Numbered from the stretch's first letter, positions 1 to 6,329 are shown. The stretch is 7,868 bases of DNA from a bacterium (GCA_021799935.1 JAJYZM010000039.1:1-7868), one strand, 5' to 3'. Numbers and translations are program-made. The notes: generated by a model not told the origin, from the sequence alone.

Positions 1-1
1 A

Positions 2-196
2 GATTTAATATTATTCGGGGAATACGACGGCAGAAACATAATTAATTTCGAAAACCAGATGGGCGCCCACGGCGGTATAGGCGGAGAGCAAAACGAGCCT
101 TTTGCTGTTTGGAATAAAGATACCCGTTTCGATTTCGGAGCGGTTAATAATTCTTGTAAAATTTACGAATTTTTGTATAATAATTATGTAGATTGA
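2..196 (+). CDS. C-terminal fragment of a probable alkaline-phosphatase-superfamily phosphodiesterase (5' end outside window)
   Basis: The frame is open from the window edge to TGA at 194-196 and gives the last 64 residues of a protein. The fragment contains QMGAHGGIGGEQNEPF at about residues 19-34. This glycine-rich block around a histidine, followed by Glu-Gln and Pro-Phe, resembles the C-terminal HGGxGGxQxxPF block I recall from bacterial membrane-linked type I phosphodiesterase/nucleotide-pyrophosphatase-like proteins. In the alkaline phosphatase superfamily such a His would be a metal ligand. That it is a real coding end is supported by the composition and by the clean stop 40 bases before the next gene. 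The family assignment rests on one motif, and the N-terminal catalytic part is not visible, so the substrate cannot be stated. Confidence 0.55.
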   Translation, partial: DLILFGEYDGRNIINFENQMGAHGGIGGEQNEPFAVWNKDTRFDFGAVNNSCKIYEFLYNNYVD

Positions 197-198
197 TT

Positions 199-226
199 TT
201 TTCATTTTTAATAGAAACAGTATAAA
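199..226 (+). promoter_or_regulatory. Possible sigma-70-type promoter before the galT-like gene
   Basis: TTTTCA at 199-204 (4 of 6 to TTGACA) and TATAAA at 221-226 (5 of 6 to TATAAT) are separated by 16 bases. Transcription would start around 232-234, only a few bases before the ATG at 237, giving an almost leaderless message. This agrees with the lack of a Shine-Dalgarno there. In DNA this AT-rich such matches arise easily by chance. Confidence 0.3.
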
Positions 227-236
227 TTCATAATCT

Positions 237-1322
237 ATGTCCGAATTAAGACAGGACCCAACAACAAGGGAATGGGTAATAATTGCTACCGAGAGAAGAA
301 GAAGGCCTCACGAGTTCGGCAGCGATTTCTCGTCTAAAAAAGATAATGAGGCAAATCTTCAGGAATATTCCAAGGACTGTCCGTTTTGTCCGGGAAACGA
401 ATATCTTTCGCCTCATGAGACGGCGTCGTATAGAACGCTCGGAACAAATCCAAACTCTAAGGGATGGTGGGTAAGGGTTATTCCTAATAAGTTCGCCGCT
501 CTCTCCCTTAATTTCGAAGAAAATGCCCAGGTATATGAGGGGGTAAGGGCAGTTAATCCGGATTTTTCGGGATACTTTTTTCCGAGAGCTACGGAAGTTT
601 TCAGAACGAAACCCGGAATAGGAGCGCACGAAGTCGTAATAGATAACCCGAAACACAATGAACAACTTCCGTTTTTTTCCGATAAGCAGATACAAGAGCT
701 TTTTTTAATGTACAGGGAAAGATACTTGGATTTACGCGTAAATCCAAAGTTTAAATATATTATAATATTTAAGAACAGCGGCGCCAATGCAGGGACATCT
801 ATAGTCCATTCACATTCGCAAATCATTGCCACCCCTGTAATTCCGCTTACTTTAAGAAATAATATATCTCAAGCTAGATTTTATTACGACGAGGTCGGCA
901 GATGCATATTCTGCGATATGATACAGGCCGAAATCGTGGATGGAAGGAGAATTATACTGCAGACGGCTGATTTCATAGTTTTTCACCCTTTTGCTTCTAC
1001 GAGCCCGTTCGAAACCTGGATAATGCCTTTATCGCACGAACCGTGCTTTTCCAATATGTCCGCCGATAAAACCAAAGATTTAGCAGTCATAGTAAAAAAA
1101 ATCCTTAAGGGTATGTATGACGCATTGAACGACCCGGATTATAATTTCGTATTTAACAACCCGCCGATAGCGGATGAGAAAGAGGATTATTATCACTGGA
1201 GTCTTAGGATTATCCCAAGATTAACTATGAAGGCAGGTTTCGAGATCGGGACAGGTATGTCTATAAATACTGCTATTCCAGAAGAAACCGCCGAATTTAT
1301 GAGAGGTTTTTTAAAATTTTAA
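237..1322 (+). CDS. galT: Galactose-1-phosphate uridylyltransferase / ADP-glucose phosphorylase-like nucleotidylyltransferase (HIT superfamily)
   Basis: This 361-residue protein has the full GalT layout. The N-terminal domain has a zinc-type CPFC pair (C48, C51) after the opening MSELRQDPTTREWV. An AHEVVID segment lies near 130-136. The active site HSHSQ is at 191-195, where H193 would be the nucleophile that carries the nucleotidyl group. A second CIFC pair lies at 223-226, and a C-terminal YHWSLRIIPR stretch (319-328) ends the fold. GalT exchanges UMP between UDP-glucose and galactose-1-phosphate in the Leloir pathway, in the cytoplasm. Classical GalT has HPHxQ; the HSHSQ form is one I associate with the plant ADP-glucose phosphorylase branch, so the true reaction may be sugar-1-phosphate/nucleotide exchange linked to glycogen or nucleotide sugars. 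No other Leloir genes are visible. The ATG has no clear Shine-Dalgarno. The gene overlaps the HAD gene's likely start by 7 bases, which implies coupling. Confidence 0.9.
   Translation: MSELRQDPTTREWVIIATERRRRPHEFGSDFSSKKDNEANLQEYSKDCPFCPGNEYLSPHETASYRTLGTNPNSKGWWVRVIPNKFAALSLNFEENAQVYEGVRAVNPDFSGYFFPRATEVFRTKPGIGAHEVVIDNPKHNEQLPFFSDKQIQELFLMYRERYLDLRVNPKFKYIIIFKNSGANAGTSIVHSHSQIIATPVIPLTLRNNISQARFYYDEVGRCIFCDMIQAEIVDGRRIILQTADFIVFHPFASTSPFETWIMPLSHEPCFSNMSADKTKDLAVIVKKILKGMYDALNDPDYNFVFNNPPIADEKEDYYHWSLRIIPRLTMKAGFEIGTGMSINTAIPEETAEFMRGFLKF
1302..1306 (+). promoter_or_regulatory. Ribosome binding site supporting an ATT start for the HAD gene
   Basis: AGAGG lies nine bases before the ATT codon at 1316-1318, inside the last codons of the galT-like gene. 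Spacing and sequence suit a Shine-Dalgarno. Most other starts in this window have weak or no such site, so its presence here favours ATT as the start of the downstream gene. Confidence 0.5.
1307..1313 (+). other. T TTT TTA slippery heptamer in galT zero frame
   Basis: In the galT frame the codons read GGT TTT TTA AAA TTT TAA, so T-TTT-TTA is in exact phase for simultaneous -1 slippage, the same heptamer as the HIV gag-pol site. The -1 frame is the HAD frame and is open through to the HAD stop. Slippage would fuse the nucleotidylyltransferase to a complete HAD domain, with the junction reading FL-KILKRYNS. I see no strong stem-loop downstream, so the match may be coincidental in T-rich DNA. 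Confidence 0.3.
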
Positions 1323-1975
1323 AACGATATAATTCCATAATTTTTGATTTAGACGGAACGCTGATAGATTCTTTCGAGGCTATTAACGATGCTTTCGATG
1401 CCGTATTTTCGAGATTTCAAAGCAGAAATATAACTTTCGAGGAGTCTAATTCTTATGTGGGCGTCCCGTTAGAAGGCCTTCTCGGCCAGCTTTTCGGGAA
1501 AGAGAATGAAGAGGAAGCTATAGCTCTTTTCAGAAACAGATATAAAGAAGTATGTTTTGAAAAAACATCTTTAATTAAAGGGGTTAGAGAACTTCTTTTA
1601 TACCTTAAAGAAGAAAAAAAATCTTTAAGCGTAGCAACGAATAAAACAGGTTCGATATCCAGAAAATTATTGGAACATTTGGAAATAGACGGCTTTTTTG
1701 ACTATGTTTACGGAGTGTTTGACGGACTCGCGGGAAAACCTTCTCCCGAAATGATAAATAAAATTGTCGAAAAAACAGCCGTCCCTAAAACTTCTACGAT
1801 ATTAATAGGCGATTCTCCGATAGACATAATGGCCGCAAAAAATGCCGGTATCCATATTTGCAGCGTGGCTTCGGGCAACCATACTTTTGAAGAATTAAAA
1901 ACATATAATCCGGACTACCTGTTTGCCGCAATATCGGAGTTAAGCCCGAACGATAATACCGGAGTCGGTAGATGA
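1316..1975 (+). CDS. HAD-superfamily hydrolase, phosphoglycolate phosphatase (Gph/PGP)-like, with non-canonical start
   Basis: Read from ATT at 1316 this is 219 residues, normal for the Gph/PGP type (about 215-225). HAD motif I is FDLDGTLIDS with nucleophile D11 and acid/base D13. A helical cap follows. Motif II is the Thr in SVATNKTG (T108), motif III the Lys of GKPSPE (K141), and motif IV GDSPIDI (D166, D170) binds magnesium. All catalytic positions are present, so it should be an active cytoplasmic phosphatase of a small phosphorylated metabolite; the substrate is not predictable. The first standard start in frame is GTG at 1457, which would remove motif I and give an inactive 172-residue protein, so it is almost certainly wrong. 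ATT at 1316 keeps the motif and has AGAGG nine bases upstream; a -1 frameshift from galT is the alternative. The stop overlaps the mqnA start in ATGA, indicating coupling. Confidence 0.85.
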   Translation: MLKRYNSIIFDLDGTLIDSFEAINDAFDAVFSRFQSRNITFEESNSYVGVPLEGLLGQLFGKENEEEAIALFRNRYKEVCFEKTSLIKGVRELLLYLKEEKKSLSVATNKTGSISRKLLEHLEIDGFFDYVYGVFDGLAGKPSPEMINKIVEKTAVPKTSTILIGDSPIDIMAAKNAGIHICSVASGNHTFEELKTYNPDYLFAAISELSPNDNTGVGR

Positions 1976-2856
1976 TCCGTATCGGAGAAATAAATTATCT
2001 TAACGTATATCCGATATATTATTATTTAAAAAAAGCGCTTAAAAACGATAATAAAATAAATTTTATGAATTTTGTTTCCGGGAGCCCCGCTTTTTTAAAC
2101 GGGGAACTAGAGGCCGGAAACATAGATATCAGTCCTTCATCCTCTTTTTATTATATTCTAAATTATACGCATTCCTACATATTTCCGAACCTTTCTATAA
2201 GTTCCAAAAAAAAAGTAAAAAGCATTTATCTTTTTTCCCCGAAGCCTATAGAAGATTTTAACGAAAACGAAACCATATGTGTTACTCCCGAAACGCTTAC
2301 ATCTATAAATCTTCTGAAAGTTTTACTCGCCGAGATATATAAAATGGATTTAAACAAAATAAAATTTACTACTTTAAAGCCGGATGATAAATTAGAACTG
2401 AAACTTGGGCCGGTTGCAGACGGCGAGGCAATAAAAGGAGGAGTTTTTTTACATATAGGAAATAATGCTTTAAAGCTGATAAAATATATTCCCGAAGGTT
2501 ATTTTGCTTATGATTTGGCTGATTTATGGTACAGATATACGGGATATCCTTTTGTTTTTGCCCTTTTTATAATAAACAAGGAGGCTTACGATAAAAACAA
2601 GAATGAGTTCGATATCCTAAAAGCGCTACTTATTGAATCAAAGATAACGGCTGTTTCCGGGCTCGGAGAAGCGGCCGCGTCTATATCGAAATTAGACGAA
2701 TATAAGTTTATATCATATGAAGAGCTCATCGACTACTGGACGGAATGTTTGAGTTTCGATCTAGGAAAAAACGAAATCGGAGGATTAAACCTATACTCTG
2801 AATTGCTATATAAAAACGGGATAATATCTTCCGTTCCAAAACTTAATTTTGTTTAA
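1972..2856 (+). CDS. mqnA: Chorismate dehydratase / futalosine-pathway menaquinone enzyme, MqnA/MqnD family
   Basis: The 294-residue protein opens with RIGEINYLNVYPIYYYL, the N-terminal signature of MqnA (IGxxxYLNxxP). GSPAFLNGELEAGNIDISPS (about 37-56) matches the G-x-P-x-x-LN ... G-x-x-D-x-x-xS segment that lines the active-site cleft. The C-terminal half has YDLADLWYRYTGYPFVFALF (about 180-199), also typical. MqnA dehydrates chorismate to 3-[(1-carboxyvinyl)oxy]benzoate, the first step of the futalosine route to menaquinone, in the cytoplasm. Length is within the usual range, and the fold is that of periplasmic-binding-protein-like type II domains but without a signal peptide. Start ATG overlaps the HAD stop by four bases (ATGA), with GGAG at 1961-1964 seven bases upstream. 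No other mqn gene is visible. MqnD is a close relative; the YLN opening favours MqnA. Confidence 0.9.
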   Translation: MIRIGEINYLNVYPIYYYLKKALKNDNKINFMNFVSGSPAFLNGELEAGNIDISPSSSFYYILNYTHSYIFPNLSISSKKKVKSIYLFSPKPIEDFNENETICVTPETLTSINLLKVLLAEIYKMDLNKIKFTTLKPDDKLELKLGPVADGEAIKGGVFLHIGNNALKLIKYIPEGYFAYDLADLWYRYTGYPFVFALFIINKEAYDKNKNEFDILKALLIESKITAVSGLGEAAASISKLDEYKFISYEELIDYWTECLSFDLGKNEIGGLNLYSELLYKNGIISSVPKLNFV

Positions 2857-4096
2857 AACTATTTTCGGCCCCCGGTATTATGAAAGAAAATATAAAACCG
2901 TTCCCCAGACTGCTTTTAATTACGGCACTGCCTCTAAGAAGCCTTAGCGTGTGTTTTACGATAGCAAGGCCCAATCCGGTTCCTTTATGTATATCGTCAT
3001 GCGAACTGTCCACCCTGAAAAATCTCTCGCCGAGCCTGAGGAGATTAGCGTAATTTACGCCTTTGCCGTCATCTTCTATAGAAAAGAAAAAGAATTCGTC
3101 CGAGTTTTCTTTGAGCGGAAGATTATCCCATAAAATGGAAGTATCTCCTATATTTAAAATAAAATCGGCGGCCGTTTTAGCGTTAATAATGCGTCCTTCA
3201 AGTTTAATCGTTCCGCCGTTATCGGTATATTTAACGGCGTTCTGAATTAAGTTTGTTATAATTTGATTAATTTTTACGGGGTCTGAAATGAAAGAAATAT
3301 CGGATATATTATTAATTACCGTAAGTTTTTTTTCTTTTATTTCTTTTTCGAATAAAATTAATGAATCTTCTATGCCGGATTCAATGTGAATTTTTTCGTA
3401 TTTTACGCGGGATTTTTCGGTTTCTATATTAGTAAGCGTAATCAAATCGTCGATTAAATAATTAAGGCGTTTTGCATGATGGTATATTATATCTATAAAC
3501 TTGATTCTTACGCCGGGATTATCGATAGCTCCGTTTTTTAACGTTTCGGCAAAACCTGTTATCGCCGTTATAGGAGTTTTTAATTCATGGGATATATTTT
3601 GTATAAACGTCGTGCGCGCATTTTCAATTTTTTGAAGATATGTTATGTCTCTGACGATAACTGCATATTCGCCGGAAGATTCAATTTTTAGTATAATGCA
3701 GTTAATTATTCTTTCTTCTGCCCTGTCGTAATACGAAAGTTTTTTTTCTATAAATTTAAAATTTATATCGGAAACGGCATAGTCTATTAAAGAATTAAGT
3801 TCCAAATTTCTTGTTAAGGCATCGAATTCAAAGATGTTAGATTGATTTTTTACCGACCTGATATTTTTATTGAAAGCTTCGTTTACGAATAAAATTTTTT
3901 TATCCGCATCGATAATTGCCAATCCGTCCATCATATTGTTCAATATATATAAATAATTTTCTATCTTATCGCGGTATTCCCTGAATTTATTTTTAATAAA
4001 TAATGTTTGAATATTTTTGTATAAAAAGATATACAAAAAGAATAAAAATAATGATAAGATTAAAATATAGAATATAGCAGAAAAAGGATAGTCCAT
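2843..4096 (-). CDS. PhoR-like membrane sensor histidine kinase with PAS domain
   Basis: Read from ATG at 4096 it has 417 residues; a TTG at 4102 would add two, and neither has a clear Shine-Dalgarno. A single hydrophobic segment at about 3-26 anchors it in the inner membrane with almost no periplasmic part. A PAS-like region (about 45-155) contains MMDGLAIIDADKKILFVNEA. The HisKA domain has NISHELKTPITA with phospho-acceptor H170. The HATPase domain has an N box (NLIQNAVKYT, N286), a G1 box (DDGKG, about 342-346) and a G2 box (GTGLGLAIVKH, about 372-382). It should autophosphorylate on ATP and pass phosphate to a response regulator. None is adjacent: the next gene upstream is divergent, so the partner is elsewhere. 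The architecture resembles PhoR, but the signal is unknown. Its stop lies 14 bases inside the end of mqnA, tail to tail. Confidence 0.93.
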   Translation of the reverse strand: MDYPFSAIFYILILSLFLFFLYIFLYKNIQTLFIKNKFREYRDKIENYLYILNNMMDGLAIIDADKKILFVNEAFNKNIRSVKNQSNIFEFDALTRNLELNSLIDYAVSDINFKFIEKKLSYYDRAEERIINCIILKIESSGEYAVIVRDITYLQKIENARTTFIQNISHELKTPITAITGFAETLKNGAIDNPGVRIKFIDIIYHHAKRLNYLIDDLITLTNIETEKSRVKYEKIHIESGIEDSLILFEKEIKEKKLTVINNISDISFISDPVKINQIITNLIQNAVKYTDNGGTIKLEGRIINAKTAADFILNIGDTSILWDNLPLKENSDEFFFFSIEDDGKGVNYANLLRLGERFFRVDSSHDDIHKGTGLGLAIVKHTLRLLRGSAVIKSSLGNGFIFSFIIPGAENSFKQN

Positions 4097-4141
4097 AACC
4101 AAAATTTTATAATATATCGCAAATAATTTCTATTAAAATTA

Positions 4142-4789
4142 ATGGAAAGAAAAATAATAAATAAAAAAAATAATATTTTAGGAATTTCATTTCTATGCCT
4201 TATGATTCTATCGCTATCCGCCTCTAGTTCTTACGGTTTTTTGGCCGATGAAATTGCCGCTTCAGTGGATAATACGCCGATAACGTTAAACGAATTGTAT
4301 TTTTTATATAATTTCAATGCTATAAATAATTTAAAATACAGAAACTTTAATAAAACGGTATCTGAGGCAAAATTAAAGCGCATTTTAAATTTTTATATAA
4401 ACAGGATGTTGATTTTAAAGCAGGAAGAAAAAACCGGAGGATTAAAGGTAACCGAAAGCAGTATTGACGAATTAACGGCCGGTTTTAAAAAAAAATTTAA
4501 AATGCTCCATAAAAAAACCTCATTTAATTCATTTCTGGCGAAATTCGGATTAAATAAAACGGATTTTAAAGTTTTTGCAAAAAACATTCTGAGCGAAAAA
4601 ATTTTTATCGACGAACGGCTCCGTTTATTTTTGTTTTCTATAGAAAACAGCGGAAAAATTACGCAGAGCGTAAAAAAGAAATACAATAAAGAGTTGTCGC
4701 TTAAATTAAAAAAAATGCTGTTTAATCTTAAGAAGCGTTCCGAAATCGAAATAAACGACGATTTTAATAAACCTAACAAACATGTATGA
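4142..4789 (+). CDS. Periplasmic SurA N-terminal-domain protein lacking a PPIase domain
   Basis: The 215-residue protein has a basic N-terminus, a hydrophobic core (about 12-28) and a likely signal cleavage near residues 32-35 (SYGFLA then DE). The mature part opens with DEIAASVDNTPITLNEL, matching the start of SurA chaperone domains (IxAxVNxxxIT..EL). It continues with LKRILNFYINRMLILKQ, a VTESSIDEL helix start, and FNSFLAKFGLNKTDFK, the order seen in SurA_N. The last 35 residues (VKKKYNKEL ... LKKRSEIEIN) resemble the final helix that normally packs back onto the chaperone module after the parvulin domains. SurA assists outer-membrane protein folding in the periplasm. No parvulin PPIase domain is present, so this would be a chaperone-only form; such short forms exist in other bacteria. 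The coding end overlaps queD by eight bases. Start ATG at 4142 lacks a Shine-Dalgarno. Confidence 0.75.
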   Translation: MERKIINKKNNILGISFLCLMILSLSASSSYGFLADEIAASVDNTPITLNELYFLYNFNAINNLKYRNFNKTVSEAKLKRILNFYINRMLILKQEEKTGGLKVTESSIDELTAGFKKKFKMLHKKTSFNSFLAKFGLNKTDFKVFAKNILSEKIFIDERLRLFLFSIENSGKITQSVKKKYNKELSLKLKKMLFNLKKRSEIEINDDFNKPNKHV

Positions 4790-5165
4790 TTTAAAAGTCC
4801 TGTCCGGTTTTTCATCGGCTCACGCGCTTAGAGGCTACAACGGAAAATGCGAGAACATTCACGGCCATAACTGGCGCGTCGAACTCGTAGTATCGTCCGA
4901 CGTATTAAATGAAATCGGTCTTGTTATAGATTTTAAACTCCTTAAAAAATACCTTGAGGAAGTCATGGAAACTCTTGACCATAAATTTATTAATGAATCC
5001 GGATTTTTTAAAGAAATAAATCCTTCCGCCGAAAACATTGCCCGATATATATATGAAGAATTTGAAAAAAAAATGAAAATAAATAAAATATTTAATGTAG
5101 CCGTTAAAAGAGTCGATGTTTACGAAACGGACTCTTCCATGGCTTCTTATTATAAAATTGATTGA
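4782..5165 (+). CDS. queD: 6-carboxy-5,6,7,8-tetrahydropterin synthase (QueD)
   Basis: This 127-residue protein of the 6-pyruvoyl-tetrahydropterin synthase fold has every expected site. Zinc ligands are H14 (FSSAHALRGY) and H27/H29 in the C-x3-HGH block, with catalytic C23 in GKCENIHGHNW. D66-H67 in LDHKF supplies the second catalytic pair. PSAENIARYIYEEF (81-94) and the C-terminal E115 (VYETDSSMASY) fit the pterin-binding part. The Cys-to-His spacing matches E. coli QueD, which converts dihydroneopterin triphosphate to 6-carboxytetrahydropterin on the way to preQ0 and queuosine; eukaryotic-type PTPS places its Cys differently. It acts in the cytoplasm. The ATG overlaps the SurA-like stop by eight bases and has no clear Shine-Dalgarno, so translation may depend on the upstream gene. 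No queC, queE or folE is visible. Confidence 0.93.
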   Translation: MYDLKVLSGFSSAHALRGYNGKCENIHGHNWRVELVVSSDVLNEIGLVIDFKLLKKYLEEVMETLDHKFINESGFFKEINPSAENIARYIYEEFEKKMKINKIFNVAVKRVDVYETDSSMASYYKID

Positions 5166-5243
5166 CTAAAGTTCATTAATAATGTATTAAATATATTAAA
5201 GCGGTTTAAATTAACTTATTAAATTCCGGCGAATATTATTTTT
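5166..5243. other. AT-rich intergenic spacer between queD and the PilO/TPR gene
   Basis: This 78-base spacer is almost wholly A and T, with several short TTAAAT/ATTTAA-like repeats. I see no convincing -35/-10 pair, no GC-stem terminator and no Shine-Dalgarno before the GTG at 5244. A promoter or a read-through linker would both fit. Confidence 0.4.
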
Positions 5244-6293
5244 GTGAACAAAAAGAATATCTATTATATCGCTATTTTAGTTTTTTTGGCTTCTGCGTTA
5301 GGAGTTTTTTTGATTTACGGAACTCTTACCGCAAAAGAAAAAAGAATAGATTCGGAAATAAATATAAGGCTAGCTAATCTTAAGAGTATTCAGGAGCATA
5401 TAGCCGAAAACATTAAGGGCATTAAAAATATCGAACTGCCGGTTCTAAGATACGGTTATTCTTATAACGAAAACGACGGCTATTTTATTTCCGAAATAGT
5501 AAACGCTTCTAAAAAATACGGCATAAAATTGCGTTATGCCAAATTAATTCATATAAATAAAAATAAAAATACGGCCGTTTATTTATTTAAAGTATCCGGT
5601 TGGGGAAAGCCCGCGGATATTTATTCGCTTATTAAAACGCTGGAATATAATTATAAAATAGAATTAAAAAAATTTTATATAAGCAAAAATTTTAATGAAG
5701 CAAAAGATGTTTCTTTTTCTTCCCTTTTGGCGGCATATGTAATAAACAAGCACGAGATATTATCCGCCGCCGCAAAATTAAAGGCCGGCCTTTTGCCGCC
5801 CGGTAATTTTGGTAAGATAAACCCGTTCGTTAATTCTCCCGAAAAAAAAGAAGCGGTCGAAAAGACAGAAATAAAACCGGCAAAAAAAATAAAAATAGCA
5901 GAAAACGTTTATAAAAAACTATCTAATGAATCCAACGTAAAAAAATCCGATTTTTATAATAAAGAAGGGGTTTTTTATTTTGAGAAAAATAATCTTGCCA
6001 AAGCGTTGGAAATGTTTAAAAAAGCGGTAATGCTGAATCCGGACAACTATATGGCTTTATCGAACGCAGCTCTCGACAGTTACGAGGCTAAAAATTATAA
6101 AGAATCTATATTCTATGCGAAAAAAGCGCTAAGCAAGAGGAGGATGTGGCAGATTAATTTTATTCTGGGACTGGCTTATCTGCGCAGTAAAAATTTTCCA
6201 GGGGCGGAATATAACTTTAAAGAAGCGTTAAAATTAAATCCTTCAAACCGGCGTATTAAATATTATTTAAATATTTCAAAAAATAGACGATAA
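5244..6293 (+). CDS. Single-pass membrane protein: PilO-like N-terminal part fused to C-terminal TPR repeats
   Basis: The 349-residue protein has a short basic N-terminus, one membrane segment (about 6-27) and then a predicted alpha-helical stretch (about 30-62, KEKRIDSEINIRLANLKSIQ). A region with alternating strands and helices follows (about 66-170); its VYLFKVSGWGKPADIYSLIK resembles the ferredoxin-like beta-alpha unit of PilO, which sits in the periplasm and aligns the type IV pilus inner-membrane complex. A Lys/Glu/Pro-rich linker (about 195-235) leads to three TPR units (about 236-268, 269-302, 303-336). Two carry the classical A-x-x-x-F-K-x-A-x-x-L-N-P ending (KALEMFKKAVMLNPDN, GAEYNFKEALKLNPSN). 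TPRs would bind a partner protein in the periplasm. The TPR part is certain; the PilO relation is by architecture and pattern only. The GTG start is the only one that retains the membrane segment. No pilM, pilN or pilQ is visible. Confidence 0.8.
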   Translation: MNKKNIYYIAILVFLASALGVFLIYGTLTAKEKRIDSEINIRLANLKSIQEHIAENIKGIKNIELPVLRYGYSYNENDGYFISEIVNASKKYGIKLRYAKLIHINKNKNTAVYLFKVSGWGKPADIYSLIKTLEYNYKIELKKFYISKNFNEAKDVSFSSLLAAYVINKHEILSAAAKLKAGLLPPGNFGKINPFVNSPEKKEAVEKTEIKPAKKIKIAENVYKKLSNESNVKKSDFYNKEGVFYFEKNNLAKALEMFKKAVMLNPDNYMALSNAALDSYEAKNYKESIFYAKKALSKRRMWQINFILGLAYLRSKNFPGAEYNFKEALKLNPSNRRIKYYLNISKNRR

Positions 6294-6329
6294 ATATGTA
6301 ATAAAATTATACATACATAATTATCATAT

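Noticed and set aside
246..832. Long open frames on the minus strand opposite the galT-like gene.
   Set aside because: Their translations have no recognisable motif and they lie opposite a gene with conserved catalytic residues, so they are antisense shadows.
1457..1975. A 172-residue HAD gene starting at GTG 1457.
   Set aside because: This start removes the DLDGT catalytic motif, which is encoded intact just upstream in the same open frame.
2085..2104. CCCCG / CGGGG inverted repeat with a T-rich 10-base loop, terminator-like.
   Set aside because: It lies deep inside mqnA, encodes conserved residues of the family (SPAFLNGE region), and the T-run is in the loop, not after the stem.
4097..4141. 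Divergent promoter between the kinase and SurA-like genes, with TATAAT at 4108-4113.
   Set aside because: The hexamer has no acceptable -35 partner at 16-18 bases, and the 45-base gap is so A/T-rich that the match is weak evidence.
6297..6318. TATGTA ... TACATA short inverted repeat before the Ig-repeat gene.
   Set aside because: Arms are six bases and A/T-rich, which is expected by chance in this composition; no terminator or operator claim can be supported.
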